From Bifidobacterium tibiigranuli (GTDB taxonomy: Bacteria; Actinomycetota; Actinomycetes; Actinomycetales; Bifidobacteriaceae): a stretch of DNA of 64,000 nucleotides. Both the position numbers and the translations under genes were made by a program. Shown one piece after another: positions 1-9,106 of the stretch. The notes below the pieces were generated by a model that was not told the DNA's origin, did not search any database, and worked only from the letters and a program-made list of their open reading frames with translations. The number at the start of each line of letters is the position of its first letter. Within the stretch, counting starts at the first letter, position 1. The DNA lies in the NCBI RefSeq assembly GCF_009371885.1, contig NZ_QLZA01000006.1:1-64000 (forward strand), read 5' to 3'.

Positions 1-254
1 GTTCTCACCCAACTCAGCAGTACCCGGCAGGCCCCCTATTCTCCCCGCGAAAAAACAGCACCCCGACACGCCTACAGACGCAAAGCCAAACCCCAAACAC
101 AACCAACACGTTTGTTCCTATAACCCGAGCATGTACACCAAATGCATATCGGGATGCAATTCTAAAGAATTCCCAAGCACTGACCAGCAACACCATGATG
201 TACGACACGCCGTACCTTGCCTTCGAGCGCACTCGAAGCTTTACGCTCGGCAGC
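1..254. other. Left-edge non-coding stretch
   Basis: I see no supportable gene here. Open frames exist on both strands but lack family resemblance and a ribosome binding site, and they overlap the oxidoreductase that follows. The region probably holds that gene's promoter. I could not pick a convincing -35/-10 pair. Confidence 0.4.
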
Positions 255-1130
255 ATGAACGAACACGCACCAAACTCAACAATCTGGCTCATCACTGGCG
301 CTTCATCCGGATTTGGACGCGCACTCACCGTAGCGGCACTGCGTCGCGGCGAGAAGGTCGCGGGAACAGCGCGGCATCTCGAACGTTTCGCCGATCTCGT
401 CAACGAATATGGTGATCAATTCCTCCCGATCGAACATGACATCCGCGATCGAGACATGGCCGCATCCGTGGTTGACCAAACGATTAGGCAATTCGGCGGA
501 CTCGATGTGCTTGTTAACAATGCGGGCGTCGGCCAGGTCGGCACAGCGGAAGAGGTCACCGATGCGCAGCTGCTGGGCATGCTCGCGCAGCATATTCTTG
601 GCCCCGCAGCGATGGTGCGCGCGGCATTGCCGACCATGCGAGCGAACAACCACGGGGCAATCGTTCAGATGAGCAGCCAGGGCGGGCGGCGCTCATTCCC
701 GGCCGTCGGCAGCTACTCTGCCGGAAAGTTCGCACTCGAAGGCTGGTCCGAGGCGCTCGCTGGCGAGGTGGCGCCGTTCGGAATCAGAGTCCTTATCGTC
801 GAGCCAAGCCGATTCCGGACAGGGTTCAACCGCTCGGACGTGCTGCAGCTCGCCGAGGAAAACGCAACGTATGACGCTGTCGTGGGCAACGTACGCGCCG
901 ATATGACAACATCCGACGGGCAGCAGGAAGGCGATCCCGCCCGCGCCGCCGAAATCATTCGCCGCGTCCTTACTGCCGATAATATGCCTTTGCGGCTGCC
1001 ACTCGGCACGGAAGCGGCGCACAGCCTCGCAACGCTCTACGAAACGCAGCTGACGAACACGCGGGCAATCGCCGAGCTTTCCGCCTCGGCTGATTTTCCC
1101 GACGCGTCGCACGCCGGACGCGGGTTCTGA
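255..1130 (+). CDS. SDR-family oxidoreductase
   Basis: This 291-residue protein is a classical short-chain dehydrogenase/reductase, a cytosolic NAD(P)(H)-dependent enzyme of unknown substrate. The N-terminal Rossmann fold has the nucleotide motif GASSGFGRAL near residue 15. An NNAGVG motif follows, and the catalytic pair lies in SYSAGKFA (Tyr-x-x-x-Lys). I chose the ATG at 255 because homologues start just before the first beta strand; an in-frame ATG at 195 would add 20 residues that look unrelated. A MerR-type regulator follows 42 bp downstream on the same strand and may control it. MerR/SDR pairs are common around stress- or aldehyde-responsive reductases, but that link is inference. Confidence 0.88.
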   Translation: MNEHAPNSTIWLITGASSGFGRALTVAALRRGEKVAGTARHLERFADLVNEYGDQFLPIEHDIRDRDMAASVVDQTIRQFGGLDVLVNNAGVGQVGTAEEVTDAQLLGMLAQHILGPAAMVRAALPTMRANNHGAIVQMSSQGGRRSFPAVGSYSAGKFALEGWSEALAGEVAPFGIRVLIVEPSRFRTGFNRSDVLQLAEENATYDAVVGNVRADMTTSDGQQEGDPARAAEIIRRVLTADNMPLRLPLGTEAAHSLATLYETQLTNTRAIAELSASADFPDASHAGRGF

Positions 1131-1172
1131 CGGCGATTTGGCGGTCAATCTCCTGCTTGTACACTCATTGAT

Positions 1173-1652
1173 ATGCCGACTCACGAACTCATCACTAGAC
1201 TGCTCGACGCCGCCGATGCAACTCCTGCAACGGATACTATCGAGGTGCTCCACGAGCTGCTTGACGATTCTACGATCGAAGCGATCAGTGCGCCTGTCCG
1301 CATTTCAGATGCGGCCGCGCTGACCGGCCTCTCTGCATACACGCTGCGCTACTACGAGTCGAAGGGACTTGTGCACCCTCGCCACAACATGGCTGGATAT
1401 CGCGAGTATTCGGCGTTCGATCTGCGCAGGATCGTGTTCATCGCACGGATGCGGCTGTCCGGCATGACAATGGCGGATTTGCAGCGTTACATTGGCCTCG
1501 TCGAGCAGGGTGACACGACGATGCCACAACGCCGAGCGCTGATGATTGCCCAACGCGAACGAATCGAACGCCAGATGCGGGAGCTCTCATTGGCGCTCGA
1601 AACGACAAACTACAAGATTAAGACCTATACGCCGGAAATGACCTCGGACTAG
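1173..1652 (+). CDS. MerR-family transcriptional regulator
   Basis: This 159-residue DNA-binding protein has a winged-helix MerR domain from about residue 42 (RISDAAALTGLSAYTLRYYE), including the hallmark LRYYE. A C-terminal helical dimerisation segment follows. About 40 residues precede the domain, more than usual for the family. There is no cysteine cluster for metal binding, so it belongs with effector- or stress-sensing MerR proteins such as those controlling small reductases or exporters. It lies between the SDR gene and the DHA2 exporter, both on the same strand, and either could be its target. Confidence 0.87.
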   Translation: MPTHELITRLLDAADATPATDTIEVLHELLDDSTIEAISAPVRISDAAALTGLSAYTLRYYESKGLVHPRHNMAGYREYSAFDLRRIVFIARMRLSGMTMADLQRYIGLVEQGDTTMPQRRALMIAQRERIERQMRELSLALETTNYKIKTYTPEMTSD

Positions 1653-1724
1653 ACAAAGTAACGATAAGCGCGTCACAACACTTGAGCGCCACCGACTGTT
1701 GTTCAACCTAAGCGGAAGCATTTT

Positions 1725-1807
1725 GGCGTAAAACCATAGCTGGAACTCGCGTAAAATCGCAAATCAAACTGGCGTAAAATCATAAATAGCCACACTAGGC
1801 GTATAAC
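1725..1807 (+). promoter_or_regulatory. Array of four GGCGTAAAAT-like direct repeats
   Basis: Four near-identical motifs occur in the gap before the exporter gene: ggcgtaaaacc at 1725, cgcgtaaaatc at 1748, ggcgtaaaatc at 1771 and ggcgtataact at 1798. The first three are about 23 bp apart, roughly two helical turns. That pattern suits cooperative binding of a regulator, possibly the MerR protein just upstream. The rest of the 343-bp gap contains AT-rich imperfect palindromes such as CATATTGTCGCGATATG near 1888. Confidence 0.5.
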
Positions 1808-1995
1808 TTCCCCTTTTCCCGCTCCGGCGCAGGTTCCCAACGCCTTCTTATCAGACAAGCCACACCGGCTATCGGGTGTCGGCGATACATATTGTCGCGA
1901 TATGCATTGTATATTCGACAGCGCGTATGCATCGCAACGCATTCCATGAGATCGACATCTGCCGATACCGATATTTCGCAAACGAGGTAGCCATA

Positions 1996-3450
1996 TTGAA
2001 GGCAGACACTGTGAAGGACGACACTGTACACGAGGAAACCCGCGTCTCCGCCAGAACCAAACTCTCTATCGGGGCGACGGCACTGCTCTCGTTCGTCGGC
2101 GTGCTGACCGAGACCTCGCTCAATGTCACCTTCCCGACCATGACCAAGGAGTTCGGGCTGCCCCTGTCGACGATTCAGCTGCTGACCTCCGGCTATCTGC
2201 TCATGGTGACACTGGTGATGAGCACCTCGTCATTCCTACTCAAGCGCTTCGACGCCCGGCTGCTGTTCCGGCTCGCGATCGCCACCAGCCTGGCGGGAAC
2301 CGTGCTGTGCAGCATTCCGGCGGACTACTGGGTGCTGCTCGTAGGCCGACTGCTGCAAGCCGCGGCCACCGGAGTCTCGACACCGCTGATGATGCATGTG
2401 ATTCTTTCGCTTATTCCCCAGCGCCGACGCGGAACCTACATGGGCATCGCAGGCATGGTAATCTCCCTCGCTCCCACCCTAGGGCCAACATATGGCGGAC
2501 TGATCAACTATTACTGGTCATGGCATATCATCTTCGTGCTGACCGTGCCCTTGCTGCTGCTGTCCTACGTTCTGGGCGAACTCTATCTGCGTCTTTCGCC
2601 GCGCAGCAAAGCGGCGCAGCATTTCGATGCGCTCGGGCTCATATTGCTGACGTTTGCCTTGGTCTCTTTGACCCAGATATTCGACCGGCTCGGCGCCAGC
2701 GGCACCTTCAACGCCCCGGTGCTCATCGCCATCGCGGCAACCGTGGTCGCATTCGCTCTGCTGATATGGCACAGCATATCCAGCCACGCACCGCTGCTGA
2801 ACGGCAGGCTGCTCAAAACGCCGACCGTGGGCCTGCGTGCCATCAATTTCTTCATCCTGCAATTCATCAATATCGGCAGCTCATTCCTCATCCCCGTATT
2901 CGCCGAGCTCTTTTTGGACGCGAACTCCATGCACGCCGGTCTGCTGCTGCTTCCCGGCTCGCTGCTGGGGGCGCTCATCACGCCGTTCGCCGGATCATTG
3001 TACGACCGGCATGGAGCCGTGCTGCCGCTGCTCGTCTCGAACATTTCGATGCTGATAGGCGTCGGCGCTTTCTGGTGGCTCACCGGCAACCTGACCCTGC
3101 CACTGATCACCGGACTCTATCTATTCCTGAAGCTGGGATTCAACCTCGGTTACAGCAACACGATGAGCGATGGGAGCAAATATGTCACCGCTGAGCAGCA
3201 GACCGATTTCAACTCGATGTTCAACACCTTCCAGCAGTACGCCGGATCCCTGGGCACCAGTGTCCTGGCCTGCTCGCTGGCCATCAGCCAGATCGCGCTG
3301 CCTGGCGACCCCAAGCACACGGCAGTCGAAGGCACCAGCCACGGCTTCATGCTGCTTATCGCCTTGGCATTTGTGGCGCTGCTCGCAACACTCGTCTCGG
3401 TCGCATTACGCCACAAGCCGCCGATTCGCCTCACGCCTGTCAAGGTGTGA
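1996..3450 (+). CDS. MFS drug exporter, DHA2 (EmrB/QacA-like)
   Basis: This is an inner-membrane proton-driven exporter of the major facilitator superfamily, about 484 residues with many hydrophobic helices, consistent with the 14-helix DHA2 group. The first helix region (FVGVLTETSLNVTFPTM) and the loop motif VGRLLQAAATGVSTPL match EmrB/LmrB-type proteins. I prefer the TTG at 1996 because GAGGT lies about 7 bp before it. Upstream in-frame ATGs (1876, 1927) would add a non-hydrophobic tail with no family match. The substrate cannot be told from sequence. The repeat array at 1725-1807 suggests regulated expression. Confidence 0.85.
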   Translation: MKADTVKDDTVHEETRVSARTKLSIGATALLSFVGVLTETSLNVTFPTMTKEFGLPLSTIQLLTSGYLLMVTLVMSTSSFLLKRFDARLLFRLAIATSLAGTVLCSIPADYWVLLVGRLLQAAATGVSTPLMMHVILSLIPQRRRGTYMGIAGMVISLAPTLGPTYGGLINYYWSWHIIFVLTVPLLLLSYVLGELYLRLSPRSKAAQHFDALGLILLTFALVSLTQIFDRLGASGTFNAPVLIAIAATVVAFALLIWHSISSHAPLLNGRLLKTPTVGLRAINFFILQFINIGSSFLIPVFAELFLDANSMHAGLLLLPGSLLGALITPFAGSLYDRHGAVLPLLVSNISMLIGVGAFWWLTGNLTLPLITGLYLFLKLGFNLGYSNTMSDGSKYVTAEQQTDFNSMFNTFQQYAGSLGTSVLACSLAISQIALPGDPKHTAVEGTSHGFMLLIALAFVALLATLVSVALRHKPPIRLTPVKV

Positions 3451-3533
3451 GTGTCGGCTGCGCATGAGTTGCGGGGATCGCGAGGACGCCATAGACCCGA
3501 AAATGCCATGCGACACGGGGACGGCGGAAGCTG

Positions 3534-4490
3534 CTACGCGAGCTGAATCTCGCCGACGATGGTGGCCGGCCCAGTAAGCGTGACGGTGTTGTCATCACGC
3601 ACGATGACGCGCAAACGGCCGCCGCGCACGGCTATCGTCCACTGGTGAATGCCGGTGAGGGCCTGCAGAATCACGCCCGAGGCGCACAGACCGGTGCCGC
3701 AGGACAAGGTCTCGCCCACACCGCGCTCGTTGACGCGCATGAATGCCGAACCTTGATCCTGCTGCGAGTCCAACGCGCGAATCGCAAGAAACTCAACGTT
3801 CTGGTCGCTTTCGATCGCCGGATTGACCATCGGCTTAGTCACCAGATCGAGCATCTCCACATCCGGCAGGCTTGCGGCAGCCAGTTCGCTGTTCAAGGCG
3901 GCGAATTCCGGCCCCTCAAGCTCCTCGCCAGCGCTAGCCGTGACGCCGAGAACCGCGACAATATGCGGATTGCCCATGTCCACGAAGGTGCCGTTGGCCT
4001 GACCTGGCGTTCCCGGAATCGTCACGCGGTATTCTCCAATGGCCCCGCGTGAAAAGGCGCCCATCTCCACTTGGAACACGTCCTGCCCCAGCTCAGGCAC
4101 ATCGCCCAGCGACGTCAGCGTTTTCACTCCGGCGCGGGTCGCAAGCGCGAATGGGCTTCCTGCGGCGGCAAGGCCGAGTTTCTGCGCGAATAGAGTGATT
4201 GCCCGGGTGCCGTTGCCGCACATCTCAGCAATGCTGCCGTCAGCGTTGCGATAGTCCATAAACCATTCGGCTCCGGCTGCCTTGCAGGCTTCAACCAGAG
4301 CGCTGTCCAGTCCGCGCATGTCTTCGGTGCGTGCGAGCCGCAGCAGGCCGTCGCCGCCGATGCCGAAATGACGGTCGCACAGCCAGCGCGTTTCCTTCTC
4401 GCTCGGCTCGTATGCACCGTCCGGGTCCCAGTACATGACGAAATCGTTGCCGGTGGCGTGGCCCTTGGTGACCTGCGTGGGAAGTGTCAT
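3534..4490 (-). CDS. dapF: Diaminopimelate epimerase
   Basis: DapF interconverts LL- and meso-diaminopimelate in the lysine and peptidoglycan precursor pathway. The 318-residue protein has both catalytic cysteine motifs: EMCGNGTRAI in the first domain and LSCGTGLCASG in the second. The N-terminal HATGNDFVMYWDPDG matches the usual KGHGTxNDF start. I chose the ATG at 4490 because it sits directly before this motif; the frame is open further upstream, but that extension has no family resemblance. It is divergent from the rhuM-like gene. Confidence 0.95.
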   Translation of the reverse strand: MTLPTQVTKGHATGNDFVMYWDPDGAYEPSEKETRWLCDRHFGIGGDGLLRLARTEDMRGLDSALVEACKAAGAEWFMDYRNADGSIAEMCGNGTRAITLFAQKLGLAAAGSPFALATRAGVKTLTSLGDVPELGQDVFQVEMGAFSRGAIGEYRVTIPGTPGQANGTFVDMGNPHIVAVLGVTASAGEELEGPEFAALNSELAAASLPDVEMLDLVTKPMVNPAIESDQNVEFLAIRALDSQQDQGSAFMRVNERGVGETLSCGTGLCASGVILQALTGIHQWTIAVRGGRLRVIVRDDNTVTLTGPATIVGEIQLA

Positions 4491-4640
4491 ACGCCATAGC
4501 CTACTCGCTGGCCCGCACTCCGCCCTCCCCTGCCCGGCTCTCCGGCAGCAGCACATGAGCAGGGGCGATAGCGTCTGATTAATCTGATTAAATGGGAATG
4601 ACTGCTTTGGGTGGGAAGAATCGAAAGAAAGGGCGTTCCA

Positions 4641-5677
4641 TTGAGTGACGACATCGAACAGCAGCCGACGTCCGAAGTCGTGCTGTACCAAGCCAAGGGC
4701 AGAAACGTGCCAGTACAGGTCACGTATGCAGATGAGACGTTTTGGCTTTCGCAAAGAGGAATTGCCGACCTTTTTCCGTAACTCCACAGACAATAACGCG
4801 TCATCTTCAGAATATCTATGACGAAGATGAGCTTACGCCGGAGGCAACTTGTACATCTTTTGAACAAGTTCGCAACGAAGGCAGCAGAACGGTTCGCCGC
4901 GAAATCGCGTTCTACAATCTCGATGCGATCATAGTCGTGGGATACCGGGTCAGCAGCAAGCAGGCCACACTGTTCCGTCAGTGGGCCACCAGTACGCTCA
5001 AAGAGTACATCATCAAAGGCTTCGTGCTCAATGATGACATGCTCAAGAACGGTCGTGCGTTCGGTCAGGACTATTTCGATGAATTGCTCGGCCGGATACG
5101 GGATATCCGCGCTTCTGAGCGCCGTTTCTACCAGAAAATCACCGACCTTTTCCAGGATGTCAGCGTCGATTACGACAAGAACAGCCAGACCGCTAGGGAT
5201 TTCTTCGCCAACATCCAGAACAGGTTCCATTATGCGTCAAGCGGACGCACTGCGGCCGAGATCATCAGCCAACGAGCCGACGCCGAAAAACCGCATATGG
5301 GATTGACCAGTTGGAAAGGCTCTCCCGAGGGCCGAATCCACTCATCTAATGTAACCGTAGCGAAGAACTATCTGAGCCGAGGGGAAATTGACCACCTCAA
5401 CCAGTTGGTTTCGGGATTTCTCGACGCGGCTGAGTTGCGTGTCAGGAATCACCAAATCACGACTATGGCCGACTGCGTGGCATTGTGCAATCAGTACACC
5501 TTTACCGGAGGGGCAGTTCTCAATAATCGCGGGCATGCGAGCAAGGCGCAGGCTGATAAGAAGGCCCGGGCTGAATTCGCGAAGTTCGAACGGACGCAGC
5601 TCTCCGACTTTGATCGGCAGGTCAGAGGCATCACCCATGGTGTCGATTCATCAATGGGCATGAGCGGGAGGCGTTAG
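4641..5677 (+). pseudogene. rhuM: RhuM-family gene, frameshifted
   Basis: Two overlapping frames together encode a RhuM-type protein of about 345 residues. The first frame starts at TTG 4641, behind a GAAAGAAAGGG-type ribosome binding site. It reads through the N-terminal SQRGIADLF helix-turn-helix segment and stops at 4779. The second frame resumes at SVTPQTITRHLQNIY and runs to 5677, including the family block RVSSKQATLFRQWA. The break is at a run of five T (4771-4775); one more T would restore a single frame. It could be a real mutation, a sequencing error, or -1 slippage on the T run. RhuM was named from a Salmonella pathogenicity island, and its biochemical role is unknown. Confidence 0.75.
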
Positions 5678-5683
5678 TCGCAC

Positions 5684-5849
5684 TGCGCACTACGCGCGCG
5701 GCATTGTGCGTAGTGCACACGAATCGAACACGGCGAGGCAGGTGCTCAATTGGCGAATCGCTGCAATGGCGCGGCTTCGGCACGAATCATGCGATGTGCG
5801 CATGTTCGATTCGTGCGCACTATGGAAATCGTCTGGCGCGTAGTGCGCA
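5684..5849. repeat. 166-bp nested palindromic element, copy 1
   Basis: The ends are inverted copies: TGCGCACTACGCG at 5684 and CGCGTAGTGCGCA at 5837-5849. Inside each arm is a second inverted copy of the same word plus an ACGAATCGAACA / TGTTCGATTCGT pair. The element could fold as two hairpins or one large cruciform. A related element lies at 32252-32414. It starts just after the rhuM stop and ends 76 bp before murI. It has no coding potential and no obvious target-site duplication. Confidence 0.7.
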
Positions 5850-5925
5850 CGCCGCCAAGCATGCGAGTATGGTATTGCCCGTATGTCTAGGCAGGTTGGC
5901 GGCAAGTCTTCAGGAGGTTCGGTCC

Positions 5926-6702
5926 ATGGTTTCGCGTGCAGCAATCGGCGTGTTCGATTCGGGGCTCGGCGGTCTCTCCGTCGTGCGGCAGCTGCGGCAC
6001 GACCTGCCGAATGAGCGCGTGCTGTATTTCGGCGACTCAGCCAACGCCCCCTATGGCCGCAAAACCCCGGAGCAGGTGCGCGAGCTGTCCTTCGGCATTG
6101 TCGAACGTTTCGTGAGGCAAGGAGTCAAAGCGGTCGTCATCGCCTGCAACACTGCGACTTCCGCTGCCGTGGATGCGCTGCGCGAGGCGTATGACATTCC
6201 CATCATCGGCATGGAGCCGGCGCTCAAGCCGGCCTGCGACCGCGGACATGGAACAGCACAGCGCATCATTGTCGCCGCCACTCCCCTGACGCTGCACGAA
6301 CCGAAATTCAAACGCCTTATGACCCGATTCTCGGATCAGCACACCATTTTTTCGCAGCCCTGCCCCGACCTTGTCGAGATCCTCGAACATGGTCAGCTCG
6401 AAGACCGCGACCGCGTCATGCGCACCTTGCATGGCTATCTCGATCAGTATGACCTTGATGCCATCGATTCCGTAGTGCTAGGCTGCACGCACTTCCCCTT
6501 CTTCCGCAGCTATTTCCGCGAGCTGCTGCCCGAAACGACGGCAATCATCGACGGCAATGCCGGAACGGTCCGGCACTTGCAGGTCGTGCTCGAATCCCTC
6601 GGCAAGCTCGCCCCAGAGGACGCGACGGGCAGTGCCGAGCTGCATAACTCGGACCCCAGCGAGCGCGTCGCCGCATTGGAACGCAGTCTGCTCGAACGAT
6701 AA
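5926..6702 (+). CDS. murI: Glutamate racemase
   Basis: MurI makes D-glutamate for peptidoglycan. The 258-residue protein carries [13 protein letters not shown] at the N terminus, [11 protein letters not shown], the first catalytic cysteine in [11 protein letters not shown] and the second in VLGCTHFP. The start at ATG 5926 follows CAGGAGGT by about 7 bp. The frame stays open upstream through the palindromic element, but that part is not protein-like. It is a core gene, so the upstream element may matter for its expression. Confidence 0.95.
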   Translation: MVSRAAIGVFDSGLGGLSVVRQLRHDLPNERVLYFGDSANAPYGRKTPEQVRELSFGIVERFVRQGVKAVVIACNTATSAAVDALREAYDIPIIGMEPALKPACDRGHGTAQRIIVAATPLTLHEPKFKRLMTRFSDQHTIFSQPCPDLVEILEHGQLEDRDRVMRTLHGYLDQYDLDAIDSVVLGCTHFPFFRSYFRELLPETTAIIDGNAGTVRHLQVVLESLGKLAPEDATGSAELHNSDPSERVAALERSLLER

Positions 6703-6718
6703 AGGGCATATAGCTGTC

Positions 6719-6799
6719 AGCGTACGTTTTATGACATGATTGCGGAGCCTGTATCGGAAAACGTACGATAACTGCAGCTCAGCGTACGTTTTCCGATAC
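6719..6799. promoter_or_regulatory. 17-bp inverted repeat plus extra CGTACGTTTT copy
   Basis: GTATCGGAAAACGTACG at 6751-6767 is perfectly inverted at 6783-6799 with a 15-bp loop. A further copy of AGCGTACGTTTT lies at 6719. The hairpin lies downstream of murI and about 110 bp before the patatin-like gene. It could be a terminator for murI, although it lacks a clear T run, or an operator for the next gene. The additional copy outside the hairpin favours a protein-binding site. Confidence 0.45.
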
Positions 6800-6907
6800 G
6801 GACCTGTGCCAGAATTTCAGCGCATAGGAGGCTGTCCGTCTTCATTCCTGCCCAATGTCCCGACACGACGGGTAAGCTCGGGCGCATTAGTAGGAAAGAG
6901 GCGCATT

Positions 6908-7753
6908 ATGACTGCAAGCGCACTGATTGACGTCGGCGGAGGATTCCGTTCCATATTTGGAGCCGGAATCATGGATCGATGTCAAGAGCTGGGCATCGAT
7001 TTCAACCATTGCTACGGGGTGTCGGCAGGGGCGGCGAATATGACCTCGTTCATCGCCCGGCAGCACGGCCGCAACCACCGCTTCTACACCGAGTACGCCT
7101 TCCGCAAGGAATACGCGAGCGCCACGAACTTCATCAAGGACCGCAATTTCGTGCACCTCGATTACGTGTACGGCGATCTGTCGAATCACGACGGTGAATT
7201 CCCTGTCGATTACGCCGCATTCGAGGCCAATCCGACCGAATTTACCGTAGTGGCTTGCAATGCCTTGGATGGCTCCACCAAGTACTTCGACAAGTCCGAT
7301 ATCGGCTTCGACCAGATGGATCCGGTCAAGGCCTCGAGCGCCGTTCCAGTTGCCTGCAAACCGTACGTCATCGACGATGTGCCATATTACGACGGCGGTA
7401 TTGCCGACCCGGTGCCGGTGCAAAAGGCGCTTGACGACGGCAATGAGCGCGTAGTGCTCATCCTCACCCGGCTCAAGGACGTGCTGCGTGAGCAGCGCAA
7501 GGACATCGCGCCCGCGCGCATCCTCAAACGCACTTACCCCGCCGCGGCCGAGCACTTGCTCAACCGCTACCAGACCTACAACGACGAGGTAGCCTTCGCC
7601 AAGGAATGCGAACAGGACGGCCGCGTGCTCATCCTCGCGCCCGAAAGCCTCTACGGCCTCTCCACCCTCACCAAGACCTACGAAGGCTTGGAGCGCATGT
7701 ACCGCGCCGGCTACGCACAGGCCGAGCAGATCGCCGATTTCCTCGCGTCGTGA
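6908..7753 (+). CDS. Patatin-like phospholipase / esterase
   Basis: This 281-residue protein is a patatin-family Ser/Asp dyad hydrolase resembling bacterial RssA/YlbK-type proteins. The oxyanion-hole glycines are in DVGGGFRSIFGAG. The nucleophile elbow is GVSAGAAN (G-x-S-x-G with Ser) and the catalytic aspartate is in YYDGGIADP. No signal peptide is visible, so it is probably cytosolic or peripheral. The ATG at 6908 is preceded by AGGAAAGAGG; the upstream open extension crosses the inverted repeat and is rejected. The substrate is unknown. Confidence 0.87.
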   Translation: MTASALIDVGGGFRSIFGAGIMDRCQELGIDFNHCYGVSAGAANMTSFIARQHGRNHRFYTEYAFRKEYASATNFIKDRNFVHLDYVYGDLSNHDGEFPVDYAAFEANPTEFTVVACNALDGSTKYFDKSDIGFDQMDPVKASSAVPVACKPYVIDDVPYYDGGIADPVPVQKALDDGNERVVLILTRLKDVLREQRKDIAPARILKRTYPAAAEHLLNRYQTYNDEVAFAKECEQDGRVLILAPESLYGLSTLTKTYEGLERMYRAGYAQAEQIADFLAS

Positions 7754-7792
7754 AAGTGGTTGGCGTGACGCCGCGCTAACCGAGGCTTAATA

Positions 7793-7837
7793 GAGCGAAA
7801 GGGGCGCTGCCCCCAAGCTCAGTGGCCCTTTCGCTCC
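7793..7837. terminator. Bidirectional terminator hairpin
   Basis: GAGCGAAAGGG at 7793-7803 pairs with CCCTTTCGCTC at about 7826-7836. It lies between the convergent patatin-like and SPFH genes, so it probably ends both transcripts. Confidence 0.65.
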
Positions 7838-7866
7838 ATTATCTGCGGTCTATAACCTAAAACCTA

Positions 7867-8772
7867 CTACTTCGCCTGCGTCTCGTTGGCCGTGAGCATG
7901 GCGCTGGTGACCTGGTCGTACATGTTCTGGTAGCCGGCCGGTGTGGAGGCGGGCAGCACGACGGTTTTCGCGTTGTTCGACTCGCTTAGTGTGCGCAGCA
8001 CGTCGAGGTACTGGTTGAAGAGCACCACGTTGTTCACGTCGGAGATGTTCATGCCGACGGCCTGCAGGCTCTTGATCTGGTCGACGATGCCGTTGGCGAT
8101 CTCGCGGCGGTAATTGGCCTGGCCCTCGCCCTGCAGCCGGGTCTTCTCGGCCTCGGCGGCAGCCTGCGTCTCGATCTGGATGCGCTGCGCGTCGGCGCGA
8201 TTGCGCGTGGCCTCCTTCTCGCGCTGGGCGGCGTTGATCGAATCCATAGCGGCCTTCACTGCATTGCTCGGGTCGATGGCGGTAATCAGCGTCTTCACCA
8301 CAGTGAAGCCGTAGCGCACCATCTCGGAGCCTACGGTCTTCTGCACGTCAGCAGCGATATCGTCCTTGCGGGCGAAGGCATCGTCAAGCGTCAACGCCGG
8401 AATGGCGGAACGCAGCGCATCCTCCATGTAGGAGCGTAGCTGGCCCGAGGGGTCGCGCAGCTCGTAGTAGGCCGTCGCCACGTTCTCGGGGTTCACGCGG
8501 AACTGCGTGGACGCCACGACCGTGACGAAGACGTTGTCGAGCGTCTTGGTCTCCAGCTTCACATTGAGCTGGTTGACGCGCATATTCGTCTTCATGACGA
8601 TGCGGTCCACCAGCGGAATCTTGACATGGATGCCGGCGAACTGCACCTTGTGCAGCTTGCCGAATCGCTCGATGATATACGCCTGCTGCTGCGGCACGAC
8701 ATACAGCGCCGATACCAGCAACGCGACAACAAGCACCAGAACGACAACGAAGAACACAACGGACCCGATCAT
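7867..8772 (-). CDS. SPFH/band-7 membrane protein
   Basis: This is a stomatin/prohibitin-type protein of about 301 residues. An N-terminal transmembrane helix (VVFFVVVLVLVVALLVSAL) is followed by the SPFH core (QQQAYIIERFGKLHKVQFAG). An alanine/glutamate-rich coiled coil (REKEATRNRADAQRIQIE) comes next. Such proteins form oligomers at membrane microdomains and often assist proteases or transporters. I chose the start at 8772 because AAAGGGGG lies a few bases before it; an upstream in-frame start would add 12 residues. No NfeD partner is visible next to it. Confidence 0.88.
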   Translation of the reverse strand: MIGSVVFFVVVLVLVVALLVSALYVVPQQQAYIIERFGKLHKVQFAGIHVKIPLVDRIVMKTNMRVNQLNVKLETKTLDNVFVTVVASTQFRVNPENVATAYYELRDPSGQLRSYMEDALRSAIPALTLDDAFARKDDIAADVQKTVGSEMVRYGFTVVKTLITAIDPSNAVKAAMDSINAAQREKEATRNRADAQRIQIETQAAAEAEKTRLQGEGQANYRREIANGIVDQIKSLQAVGMNISDVNNVVLFNQYLDVLRTLSESNNAKTVVLPASTPAGYQNMYDQVTSAMLTANETQAK

Positions 8773-8848
8773 GATGACCCCCTTTGGGCTATGTCGCAGA
8801 ACGGCCATCGTCCGGCGGCTTCATTCCATCGTATCAGTCGAGTGGCAT

Positions 8849-9046
8849 GTTATAGCTGATCAGCTTTTTGATTCGTTGGGAATCGATATCGGTACAGCGG
8901 TGAACCTTTTCCTTGCGCAATCAGTGAGTGAAGGCGGCCTGCCATTCCGTCCGACGACAGTGACTCCATTCGAGCAATCGGTGCTGGATGCCGCTGCGGA
9001 GACTCCAATGCATGTCAACAATATGGATGAAATGAAGGAGAAATAA
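8849..9046 (+). pseudogene. RelB/DinJ antitoxin C-terminal remnant
   Basis: An open stretch encodes about 65 residues beginning ADQLFDSLGIDIGTAVNLFL and continuing AQSVSEGGLPF. This closely matches the middle of DinJ/RelB ribbon-helix-helix antitoxins (QAxxLFxxLGL...A...FLxQxVxxGGLPF). The DNA-binding N-terminal strand that should precede it is absent, and there is no start codon at the right place, only sequence antisense to the SPFH gene's 5' end. No RelE/YafQ toxin follows before crcB. It is best read as a decayed toxin-antitoxin locus. Confidence 0.6.
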
Positions 9047-9106
9047 TCCGCAACTCCTAGGCTGGCCTACTCATCTGCGTTTCTGCGCGATATACGCTTC
9101 CTCTTC

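Noticed and set aside
14..415. Open frames on both strands at the left edge
   Set aside because: They overlap the SDR gene or non-coding sequence, have no ribosome binding site and no family resemblance.
2307..3194. Long second frame inside the DHA2 exporter
   Set aside because: It is a GC-driven shadow frame; the hydrophobic transporter frame is the clear gene.
5800..5820. GTTCGATTC resembling a tRNA T-loop
   Set aside because: No acceptor, D or anticodon arms fit around it, and the word belongs to the palindromic element.
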